Shown: positions 1-5,988 of the stretch, piece after piece
Numbering within the stretch: position 1 is the stretch's first letter
How the letters are laid out: each line of letters opens with the position of its first letter
Origin: an uncultured Clostridia bacterium
GTDB taxonomy: Bacteria; Bacillota; Clostridia; UMGS1810
Assembly (NCBI GenBank): GCA_937959315.1
Contig: CALGRC010000188.1
Location: 1-10,597, forward strand
Reading direction: 5' to 3'
Length of the DNA: 10,597 nt
The notes under the pieces: generated by a model
The model's input: the letters and a program-made list of their open reading frames with translations, nothing else
Databases searched by the model: none
Told to the model about the DNA's origin: nothing
Made by a program: the position numbers and the translations under genes

Positions 1-151
1 ATCTACGCATTTGTACCACTGCAACGCCTATGCAAAACGATGCAACAGCGAGCAATACCACTTTCCCTGTGGGGAAAACAGAAGCTAAATACAAAAACAA
101 AACAGACAGCGCCGCTAAACATCCGCCAAACGCAATAGTTTTTGCCTTCAT
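1..151 (-). CDS. Small membrane protein, N-terminal part only (cut by window edge)
   Basis: The first 50 residues are visible, beginning MKAKTIAFGGCLAALS and running off the window. The start ATG (149-151) is preceded by GGAGGG at a normal distance, and the gene begins 13 bases after the stop of the J-domain gene, so it is almost certainly the third gene of that transcript. The visible part is very hydrophobic: one membrane segment at about residues 5-25, a short Phe-Pro-Thr-Gly-Lys turn, and a second segment from about residue 30 to 47. There is no obvious signal-peptide cleavage site. The pattern resembles the start of small multi-spanning clostridial membrane proteins (possibly substrate-binding-subunit-like transporters), but I do not recognise a named family. 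The function is unknown. Confidence 0.7.
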   Translation of the reverse strand, partial: MKAKTIAFGGCLAALSVLFLYLASVFPTGKVVLLAVASFCIGVAVVQMRR

Positions 152-164
152 TCCACGCCCTCCG

Positions 165-773
165 TCAACAGCAGGAAATTAAATCGCCGCCCATACATTC
201 ACAGCAGCAGTCAGCACAAATCAAATCCCCGCAGCAGCCGCACGGCGTCATGCCAGTACCGCCATACCCCTGCGCATTGCCCATGTTGCGGTAAGAATTC
301 CCCTGCGCCTGCATGCCATTGAGAGCATTGCGGTACTCCATATTGTATGGGTCTAGCTGCACAGCGCGCGCCAAATGCTGATAGGCCTGGTCATACCAGC
401 CTTTGCGCTGCATCACAATCCCCATTAAATAGTGCCATTCGGCGCCGCGCACCTGCACCTGCTGCAAGGCACGCTCCGCCTCGCCAATCTGGCCGGCGTT
501 TATCATCTGCCGGATATGGGACAAATTGCTGTTTGCCCCGCCGTAATTGCCGCCGCTGTAATTGTTTCCGCCAGATGCGCGGCCGCCTTTGTTTTTCATC
601 AAATAATCATACGCTTCATTGATTTCTTTCATTTTTTCCGCGGCTAAATCCCCCAGCGGATTGTTAGCATATTTATCCGGATGATATTTTTTAGCCAGCT
701 TTTTATAAGCTGCTTTGATTTCCTCTTCACTCGCGCCTTCCCGGACGCCCAAAACCTTATATGGATTGTCCAT
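165..773 (-). CDS. J-domain (DnaJ-like) protein with TPR-like region and ten-cysteine C-terminal tail
   Basis: This is a 202-residue soluble protein. Residues 3-60 form a J domain with the diagnostic HPD at 31-33, so it should stimulate the ATPase of an Hsp70 (DnaK) partner. A Gly/Asn-rich linker follows (63-83). Residues 85-145 form a TPR-like helical repeat (AEWHYLMGIVMQRKGWYDQA, then AYQHLARAVQLDPYN), likely a protein-binding surface. After a second Gly-rich linker the last 25 residues hold ten cysteines (178, 180, 181, 186, 189, 190, 191, 193, 201, 202), which could bind metal or be modified. It lacks the DnaJ zinc-finger repeats (CxxCxGxG) and the client-binding domains, so it is not DnaJ itself. 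Its start overlaps the end of the DUF5685 gene by 17 bases, and AAAGGA (782-787) precedes it, which suggests translational coupling. The client and the role of the tail are unknown. Confidence 0.9.
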   Translation of the reverse strand: MDNPYKVLGVREGASEEEIKAAYKKLAKKYHPDKYANNPLGDLAAEKMKEINEAYDYLMKNKGGRASGGNNYSGGNYGGANSNLSHIRQMINAGQIGEAERALQQVQVRGAEWHYLMGIVMQRKGWYDQAYQHLARAVQLDPYNMEYRNALNGMQAQGNSYRNMGNAQGYGGTGMTPCGCCGDLICADCCCECMGGDLISCC

Positions 774-1602
774 GACTGTAATCCTTTCTATTCAAAATGG
801 TATCCATCCTGCCGCGCATCCCCATATACAGGATGTTTTCCAAAATGGCCTGGTTGCGCTTAATATCCAGCTTCTGATACGCCTCGGCTGCCGCAGCCAA
901 TGTGAAAGTGAGCGAACGCTCCACCGCCCTGCGTATATCACAGTCCGGCATGCCGCCGTACTGCTCTGTAACCGGATTGTAACGCCCGCGCCGGCCATCT
1001 TCTTCCCTATCATCATAAGCATCTAAAATATAGATAAACCTGCCTATATTGTAACCCAGCCGTAACAAATTATCATTGTTGCCTACCTTAAAAATGGCTT
1101 CCATCAGCGAAGCAAACACATCGGCAATTTCATCTAGACTGCCGCAGCGTTTTTTTTCCTTGGCTGCCAATTCTAAAAGTTTTTGGTGTACGATAGATGC
1201 AACCTGCCCATACCGCCGCTTTGCACGGCGCATCGCAAACCAATAGGGAATAACAGCAATCGCCGCTTTGATAGAATGGTCGTCATGCAAATCATCCAGC
1301 AGCTTTTCATAGGTTAGTATAATGCTCATATCGGCGCTGTAACGTACAGCAGGGTTCTTGAGCACCATCATCCGCTTCGCGCCCGCATGCTTTAAGCAGC
1401 GGCACAGCTCTATCTGGGGTTCTTTCTCATCAAGCGAGTCGAGCAGCAGCGCCAAAAAGGCAAAATCATAATTTAAGCCAAGCCGGGTAAACTGGTTATA
1501 CGACTTCCCCAATTGCTTGCACAGACCGCAGTAATAAGCCCGGTAGCAGGTAAATTCCCGTATTTTTAACTCATCTTTATAAACATTGACATATCCAAAC
1601 AA
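757..1602 (-). CDS. DUF5685 family protein of unknown function
   Basis: The protein is 281 residues from a TTG start. The start was chosen because family members, as I recall them, begin Met-Phe-Gly-Tyr, and here TTG codes the residue just before FGYVNVYKDELKIREF. In-frame ATGs lie at 1629 and 1677, but the first would leave only a leader of about 8 bases after the best promoter and has no Shine-Dalgarno, and the second lies upstream of that promoter. The N-terminal part carries the family Cys motif CYRAYYCGLC (C19, C25, C28) and later CRC (C67, C69), so a metal site is possible. It is largely helical with two Asp-rich stretches: DDLHDD (103-108) and DAYDDREED (194-202), the latter followed by GRRGRYNP. 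These recall class I isoprenoid synthases of the squalene/phytoene type (see findings); this is inference. It is the first gene of a cassette with the J-domain protein. The biochemical role is unknown. Confidence 0.85.
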   Translation of the reverse strand: MFGYVNVYKDELKIREFTCYRAYYCGLCKQLGKSYNQFTRLGLNYDFAFLALLLDSLDEKEPQIELCRCLKHAGAKRMMVLKNPAVRYSADMSIILTYEKLLDDLHDDHSIKAAIAVIPYWFAMRRAKRRYGQVASIVHQKLLELAAKEKKRCGSLDEIADVFASLMEAIFKVGNNDNLLRLGYNIGRFIYILDAYDDREEDGRRGRYNPVTEQYGGMPDCDIRRAVERSLTFTLAAAAEAYQKLDIKRNQAILENILYMGMRGRMDTILNRKDYSHGQSI

Positions 1603-1643
1603 AAAATCCGCTCTTTTCTTCAAGGACATTTCAGCTAGCAACC

Positions 1644-1672
1644 AGTATATAATAGTTTGCAGCCGATTGCAA
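1644..1672 (-). promoter_or_regulatory. SigA-type promoter for the DUF5685/J-protein cassette
   Basis: On the minus strand TTGCAA (1667-1672) and TATACT (1644-1649) are separated by exactly 17 bases. Transcription should begin near 1637, giving a leader of about 35 bases to the TTG start at 1602. This position argues against the upstream ATG at 1677. Prediction by consensus only. Confidence 0.55.
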
Positions 1673-1723
1673 CCCATAATTTATGAATATTGTGTAAATT
1701 TTCGTTTTTTTCCTGTTTTCGCC

Positions 1724-1751
1724 TTGTTTTTTTCCCCTGCTTTGATATAAT
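1724..1751 (+). promoter_or_regulatory. SigA-type promoter for rodA-like gene
   Basis: TTGTTT (1724-1729), a 16-base spacer, then a perfect TATAAT (1746-1751) preceded by TG at the extended -10 position. Start of transcription is expected near 1758, about 30 bases before the ATG. It lies back to back with the leftward DUF5685 promoter. Confidence 0.6.
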
Positions 1752-1786
1752 AAGACATACCATATGCCACAAAAGGAAGCGTACCA

Positions 1787-2896
1787 ATGGATAAAAACCG
1801 GAAAATCATGTACCAAAATTTAGACTACCTGCTGATTGCGGCCGCCGCCGTTTGCAGTATCGCTGGAATTATAATCATTTCCAGTGCAGTCAACAGCATG
1901 GACGGCGGGCTCAAATACATCCTTGTCCAATCGGTAGGCGCAGCGATTGGCGTCATCGCCATGTTTTTAGTGGCATCCATCGATTATGAATATTATGAGG
2001 ATATTGCAAAATATATTTATATTGTTTGTGCCGCTATGCTGGTGCTGGTACTGTTTATCGACACAGGCAGCTCTATTGGTTCCAAAAGCTGGATCCGCCT
2101 TGGGCCCGTTAATATTCAGCCGGCAGAATTTGTCAAGCTTGGGTTTATCCTTACTTTTTCTAAGCATGTATCCAGTGTCAAGGATACCCTTAATCACCCT
2201 TTGACAATCCTCAAGTTACTATTGCATATGGGTATTTTACTGGGGCTTATTTTATTACAGCCCGACTTCGGCACCGCCATGGTATTTGTCTGCATTTTTG
2301 CCGGCATCCTGTTCGCTGCCGGCATTTCCTACAAATATATCCTTGGTGCGGCAGGGCTGTTGGCAGCCGTAGCGCCGCTGGCTTGGTTTTTCTTCTTTGA
2401 CGAGTATCAGAAAAACCGCATTCTGGTATTTTTAAACCCCGAAAGCGCGCCTATGAACGAAGGGTATCATGTCGTGCAATCCAAGCTGACCATTGGTTCC
2501 GGCCAGATTTTTGGCAAAGGGCTGTTTCACGGCACCCAGACGCAGCTAGATTACCTGCCCGCCAAACACACCGCTTTTATTTTCGCTGTGATAGGCGAAG
2601 AATTGGGGATTATTGGCTGCGCTGTTGTTATTGCCCTTCTGTTTACATTGATCTTCCGTTGCATTGCCAACTCCAGGCTGGCAAAAAATGAATTTGGCTC
2701 TTATATCTGCATCGGCGTGGCAATTATGTTTTTTGCCCATGTGTTTGAAAACATCGGCATGTGCATCGGCCTCATGCCTGTCACCGGTATCCCGCTCCCC
2801 TTTTTCAGCTATGGGGGGTCTTCGATCATTACCAACTTCATTGCAGTTGGATTGGTACTCAATGTCTATATGCGGCGAAAACTTATCAATTTTTAA
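1787..2896 (+). CDS. rodA: RodA/FtsW (SEDS) family peptidoglycan glycosyltransferase, RodA-like, with D-to-A change at the proposed catalytic site
   Basis: This 369-residue protein has about ten membrane segments, the usual size for RodA. SEDS proteins polymerise lipid II glycan strands in the cell membrane, with a partner class B penicillin-binding protein. Visible family motifs are KSWIRLGPVNIQPAEFVKLG (100-119), LLQPDFGTA (156-164), the loop EGYHVVQSKLTIGSGQIFGKG (about 225-245), GTQTQLDYLPAKHTAFIF (249-266), and ENIGMCIGLMPVTGIPLPF (321-339) followed by FSYGGSS. The IGLMPVTGIPLPF form favours RodA over FtsW or SpoVE. The oddity is Ala263: well-studied RodA and FtsW proteins have HTDFIF here, with the Asp needed for activity. 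The start ATG has AAAGGAAG (1772-1779) upstream and its own promoter. The GNAT gene follows 14 bases after the stop and should share the transcript. The family is certain; whether this copy is an active polymerase is open. Confidence 0.93.
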   Translation: MDKNRKIMYQNLDYLLIAAAAVCSIAGIIIISSAVNSMDGGLKYILVQSVGAAIGVIAMFLVASIDYEYYEDIAKYIYIVCAAMLVLVLFIDTGSSIGSKSWIRLGPVNIQPAEFVKLGFILTFSKHVSSVKDTLNHPLTILKLLLHMGILLGLILLQPDFGTAMVFVCIFAGILFAAGISYKYILGAAGLLAAVAPLAWFFFFDEYQKNRILVFLNPESAPMNEGYHVVQSKLTIGSGQIFGKGLFHGTQTQLDYLPAKHTAFIFAVIGEELGIIGCAVVIALLFTLIFRCIANSRLAKNEFGSYICIGVAIMFFAHVFENIGMCIGLMPVTGIPLPFFSYGGSSIITNFIAVGLVLNVYMRRKLINF

Positions 2897-2897
2897 C

Positions 2898-2905
2898 AGG
2901 AGGTG
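2898..2905 (+). promoter_or_regulatory. Ribosome binding site fixing the TTG start of the GNAT gene
   Basis: AGGAGGTG lies directly after the rodA-like stop and 7 bases (counted from AGGAGG) before TTG at 2911. This near-perfect site outweighs the longer open frame that extends back to 2761 inside the rodA-like gene. Confidence 0.8.
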
Positions 2906-2910
2906 TTTTT

Positions 2911-3447
2911 TTGGATATCCACTACCATATTGGCAACCCCATACCAGAACCCCGTTTTGAAGAGGTATGGAACCTGTTTTCTGCATCCCTTCCGGCAAAT
3001 GAACTGCGGACATACAGCGGCCAAAGGCGGTTGCTAGAACATCCGTCTTATCACTTGCTGGTGCGTACCGGCCATACCGGCCGCACAGTTGCAGCAATGG
3101 CAGCCTGGGAATTCCCATCATTCCGGTTTATCGAACATTTTGCAGTAGATCCATCCCTGCGCGGCCAGGGAACCGGCGGGTTTCTGCTCGACCAGTATAC
3201 CAAAACAGCGCCATCGCCGGTTATATTAGAGGTAGAGCCTCCGGATACCCATACTGCCGCCCGGCGCATTGATTTTTATAAGCGTCACGGATTCCACACC
3301 GCACCTTTTGCCTACCAACAGCTGCCCCTGCGGGAAGGCGATTCCCCAGCGCCGCTTTTTTTGATGCAATACCCTATCCCGTTAAATAAAACTGCATTTG
3401 AACAGGTACGGGATATCCTCTATCAGGAAGTTTACGGTAAGAAATAG
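2911..3447 (+). CDS. GNAT family N-acetyltransferase
   Basis: The protein has 178 residues from a TTG start set by the strong AGGAGGTG site; upstream in-frame codons lie inside the rodA-like gene. The central region shows GNAT architecture: strand HFAVDPSLRGQGTGGFLLDQ (76-95) containing the acetyl-CoA pyrophosphate loop RGQGTG (84-89), then VILEVEPPD (104-112), and ARRIDFYKRHGF (117-128), the usual GNAT motif B ending in a Tyr-containing helix (Tyr123). It should transfer an acetyl (acyl) group from coenzyme A to an amine in the cytoplasm. The N-terminal 50 residues (YHIGNPIPEPRFEEVWNLFS) precede the core and match the variable acceptor side. The substrate cannot be told. Cotranscription with the rodA-like gene is likely, but I know of no functional link. 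The stop codon falls within the terminator stem. Confidence 0.85.
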   Translation: MDIHYHIGNPIPEPRFEEVWNLFSASLPANELRTYSGQRRLLEHPSYHLLVRTGHTGRTVAAMAAWEFPSFRFIEHFAVDPSLRGQGTGGFLLDQYTKTAPSPVILEVEPPDTHTAARRIDFYKRHGFHTAPFAYQQLPLREGDSPAPLFLMQYPIPLNKTAFEQVRDILYQEVYGKK

Positions 3448-3474
3448 CCCTGAAGGATACCTTCAGGGCTATTT
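3442..3474. terminator. Bidirectional rho-independent terminator between convergent genes
   Basis: A perfect 15-bp stem (AAATAGCCCTGAAGG, 3442-3456, with CCTTCAGGGCTATTT, 3460-3474) encloses an ATA loop. T residues follow the stem on the plus strand (3472-3475), and A residues precede it, so the minus-strand transcript also ends in U residues. The stop codons of both convergent genes overlap the structure. The U tracts are short, so termination is probable but not certain. Confidence 0.8.
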
Positions 3475-4220
3475 TACTTATTCCGTATGAATTTATGAGT
3501 AATATGCGGATTACTGGTTTTCCGCGACATAATTTCAAACTTCTCCAGCGATGATACCAGAGGCGTTAATTTAGAATAGCCGTAATTGCGGGTATCAAAA
3601 TCTGGATACCGTTTGCTCAAAACATTTCCCACATCGCCCATAAACGCCCAGCCGTCTTCATCAGAAATTTCAGTTACAATACTGCGTATAGAATTGGCCA
3701 GTTCCTGCCGGTCAAACAGCCCGGAATCCCGCGATTCTTCCACTTCTTGCCGCGCCGTGCTTTTTTCTGCTTCATGTGTGAGTGTCAGCGATTCAAAATA
3801 CCGGAACTTTTCACATGCCGCAATAAACGGCCGCGGCGTTTTCTTTTCCCCCATACCGAGCACAAACATCCCCGCTTCCCGCAGCCGTGCGGCTAACCGG
3901 GTAAAATCACTGTCGCTCGACACAATGCAGAACCCGTCTACACTGCCAGAATATAAAATATCCATTGCATCAATGATTAAAGCCGAATCTGTTGCATTTT
4001 TTCCAACGGTATAGCTATACTGCTGAATAGGCGTGATGGAATTTTCCAGCAGCGATGCCTTCCACGACCCTAGCTGCGGCGTTGTCCAATCACCGTAAAT
4101 ACGCTTATAGGTGGGTATCCCGTGGTTGGCAATTTCATCCATAATATTTTTTAAATATTTCGGCGATACATTCTCCGCATCAATCAATACAGCAATGCGC
4201 CGTTCCGCTTCGGCCATCAT
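3474..4220 (-). CDS. NYN domain (LabA/DUF88-like, PIN-fold) protein with C-terminal OST-HTH/LOTUS-like domain
   Basis: The protein has 248 residues. Residues 9-145 form a NYN domain: IAVLIDAENV with Asp14, GKNATDSALIIDAMDILY with Asp78 and Asp85, and CIVSSDSDFTRLAARLREAG with Asp103 and Asp105. These acidic residues match the metal-binding cluster of PIN-fold nucleases, so metal-dependent RNase activity is expected from the family. A charged linker (150-170) leads to a C-terminal region about 172-246 (DEDGWAFMGDVGNVLSKRYP, then YGYSKLTPLVSSLEKFEI) that looks like the OST-HTH/LOTUS winged helix, an RNA-binding module often attached to NYN domains. GGGGG sits 5 bases before the first of two adjacent ATGs; the second ATG is equally possible. 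It is a single-gene unit: a good promoter lies upstream, the ptsI terminator precedes it, and a bidirectional terminator follows. The RNA target is unknown. Confidence 0.9.
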   Translation of the reverse strand: MMAEAERRIAVLIDAENVSPKYLKNIMDEIANHGIPTYKRIYGDWTTPQLGSWKASLLENSITPIQQYSYTVGKNATDSALIIDAMDILYSGSVDGFCIVSSDSDFTRLAARLREAGMFVLGMGEKKTPRPFIAACEKFRYFESLTLTHEAEKSTARQEVEESRDSGLFDRQELANSIRSIVTEISDEDGWAFMGDVGNVLSKRYPDFDTRNYGYSKLTPLVSSLEKFEIMSRKTSNPHITHKFIRNK

Positions 4221-4249
4221 CCAATCCCCCTTATAAGCTTATTAACTGG

Positions 4250-4278
4250 ATTATACTATATTTACCAATAAAATGCAA
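4250..4278 (-). promoter_or_regulatory. SigA-type promoter for the NYN-domain gene
   Basis: On the minus strand TTGCAT (4273-4278), a 17-base spacer and a perfect TATAAT (4250-4255) stand just downstream of the ptsI terminator. Transcription should begin near 4243, leaving a leader of about 23 bases with the GGGGG ribosome site. This makes the gene independent of ptsHI. Confidence 0.7.
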
Positions 4279-4281
4279 CCC

Positions 4282-4312
4282 AAAAAACGCACGCCTTTTG
4301 TGACGTGCGTTT
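4282..4312 (-). terminator. Rho-independent terminator of the ptsHI operon
   Basis: Read on the minus strand, AAACGCACG (4304-4312) pairs with CGTGCGTTT (4285-4293) around a 10-base loop, and the T run continues to 4282. It lies 27 bases after the ptsI stop. It would insulate the NYN gene downstream. Confidence 0.8.
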
Positions 4313-4338
4313 CCTTTCAAAACGGCCTGCGGTTATAG

Positions 4339-5973
4339 CTATCCTTCCATCCCACTCAAATCGGTTTCCCGCACCAGTTTACGAATAGGTAAAATTTGAG
4401 GCGGCGATACGGAAAGCTCATCAAGGCCGATGCGCAAAAATTCTGCCGTCAGCGACCGGTCAGCAGCAAGTTCGCCGCAAATACCCGCCCAAATCCCATT
4501 GGCATGGGCATTTTCCACCACCATACGGATAAGCGCCAATACAGCCGGATGGTGAGGATCGTAAAATGGATCGAGCGCCGTATTCTGGCGGTCAACCGCC
4601 AAGGTATACTGTGTCAGGTCGTTGGTGCCAATACTGAAAAAATCCACTTTTTTTGCAAGCTCTGCGCTCATCAATGCAGCAGCGGGCGTTTCAATCATCA
4701 CCCCCAGCGGCACTTGCTCCCCAAAAGGGATGCCCTCCGCCTTTAATTCCGCCTTTATTTTCTCGGTGACATCCAAAATCCGTTCTACTTCCCAGACAGA
4801 TGCAATCATGGGAAACATAATGGACAAATTGCCAAATGCACTGGCGCGGTAAAGGGCGCGGAGCTGTGTTTCAAACACATCCGTCCGGGTCAGGCATATG
4901 CGGATGGCACGCATCCCCATCGCTGGGTTTTCTTCGTGCGGAAGATGAAAATAATCAGCCTGTTTGTCAGCGCCAATATCTAGGGTACGAATGATAACCG
5001 GCCGCCCAGCCATACCCTCTAACACCTTTTTATATGCAGTAAACTGCTGCTGTTCTGTCGGGAAATCTTTGTTTTCCAGATATAAAAACTCACTGCGCAT
5101 CAACCCAATACCCGCAGCATCATTTGCCAACGCCGCACCTAAGTCGGCGGTACTGCCAATATTGGCATAGAGCTTAAGCGGCCGGCCGTCTGCCGTGATA
5201 GTATCTTTCCCTTTTAACGTCTGCAAAAGTTCTGCCTTCTCCTGTTCCCGGCGCTTTTTTTCTTCTATGAACAAGAGTGTCTGTTCATCCGGCTGCACAT
5301 AAACCATACCGGCCGCGCCGTCCACAGCCGCTACCTGCCCATCGCAACCCAATATCCCTTCCGCACCAATAATAGCAGGGATATTCATGGTGCGCGCCAA
5401 AATGGCCGTATGGGAATTGGCCGAACCTTTAACAGTAACAAATGCCAATACCTTGGATTTATCCAGTTGTACCGTCTCGCTTGGAGTTAAATCATCCGCC
5501 GCCAGGATAACCGGATGATCCAGGTTTTTCATATCCTTTTGCTGCCCGGTCAAAAGACCAATCAGCCGTTCAGAAATATCCGCCACGTCCGCTGCGCGCG
5601 CCATCATGTAATCATCGCCGGTATTTTGGAACATCTCGGCAAAAATATCAGCCGTGGTCGCAACGGCATATGCTGCATTCACCTGCTGGGATGTGATGAT
5701 ATTACGGACCGAATCCCCATAGTCATCATCTGATAGCATCATCTGGTGGATTTGAAAAATCTGCGCATTGGCCTCTCCCACCTCGGAAAGCGCCTTCTGA
5801 TACAGATCCTGTAACTGATGAAGCGCCGTACCAAGCGCCTGTTCAAACCGCGCAACCTCCTGCGCGGCATCTTCCACACGCCGCCGCTCCACCGTCTGCT
5901 CCGGACGCCCATAGACAAACACCGGGCCTATGGCAATTCCACCATACACACCCTTCCCTTTAATTTCCAGCAT
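4339..5973 (-). CDS. ptsI: Phosphoenolpyruvate-protein phosphotransferase (PTS Enzyme I)
   Basis: Enzyme I takes the phosphoryl group from phosphoenolpyruvate and passes it through its own histidine to HPr, the first step of sugar uptake by the phosphotransferase system, in the cytoplasm. The protein has 544 residues, slightly shorter than the usual 570 or so. The N-terminal part (1-145) holds the HPr-binding helical domain, then the phosphohistidine domain with VTVKGSANSHTAILART, where His188 is the expected acceptor. The C-terminal PEP-binding barrel shows GIGLMRSEFLYL (Arg293), PVIIRTLDIGADK (Arg329), GVMIETPAA (Glu428), FSIGTNDLTQYTLAVDR (Asn451, Asp452) and GICGELAAD with the conserved Cys499. 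All expected catalytic residues are present. It starts 15 bases after the ptsH stop behind AAAGGCGGTG (5981-5990), which overlaps that stop. No sugar-specific permease lies nearby. Confidence 0.97.
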   Translation of the reverse strand: MLEIKGKGVYGGIAIGPVFVYGRPEQTVERRRVEDAAQEVARFEQALGTALHQLQDLYQKALSEVGEANAQIFQIHQMMLSDDDYGDSVRNIITSQQVNAAYAVATTADIFAEMFQNTGDDYMMARAADVADISERLIGLLTGQQKDMKNLDHPVILAADDLTPSETVQLDKSKVLAFVTVKGSANSHTAILARTMNIPAIIGAEGILGCDGQVAAVDGAAGMVYVQPDEQTLLFIEEKKRREQEKAELLQTLKGKDTITADGRPLKLYANIGSTADLGAALANDAAGIGLMRSEFLYLENKDFPTEQQQFTAYKKVLEGMAGRPVIIRTLDIGADKQADYFHLPHEENPAMGMRAIRICLTRTDVFETQLRALYRASAFGNLSIMFPMIASVWEVERILDVTEKIKAELKAEGIPFGEQVPLGVMIETPAAALMSAELAKKVDFFSIGTNDLTQYTLAVDRQNTALDPFYDPHHPAVLALIRMVVENAHANGIWAGICGELAADRSLTAEFLRIGLDELSVSPPQILPIRKLVRETDLSGMEG

Positions 5974-5988
5974 CCCTAAGCACCGCCT

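Noticed and set aside
165..773. Calling the J-domain gene dnaJ
   Set aside because: It has no CxxCxGxG zinc-finger repeats and no C-terminal client-binding domains, and its neighbours are not grpE/dnaK.
1787..2896. Calling the SEDS gene ftsW or spoVE
   Set aside because: The NIGMCIGLMPVTGIPLPF motif and lack of long terminal extensions fit RodA better.
2761..2910. 50-codon upstream extension of the GNAT frame
   Set aside because: It overlaps the conserved rodA-like C-terminus; the AGGAGGTG-TTG start at 2911 is far better placed.
2546..3121. 191-codon open frame on the minus strand
   Set aside because: It lies opposite the rodA-like and GNAT genes, has no recognisable domain or ribosome site, and the plus-strand genes are clear family members.
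3586..4014. 142-codon plus-strand open frame
   Set aside because: Antisense to the NYN-domain gene; Ser/Arg-rich composition typical of a shadow frame.
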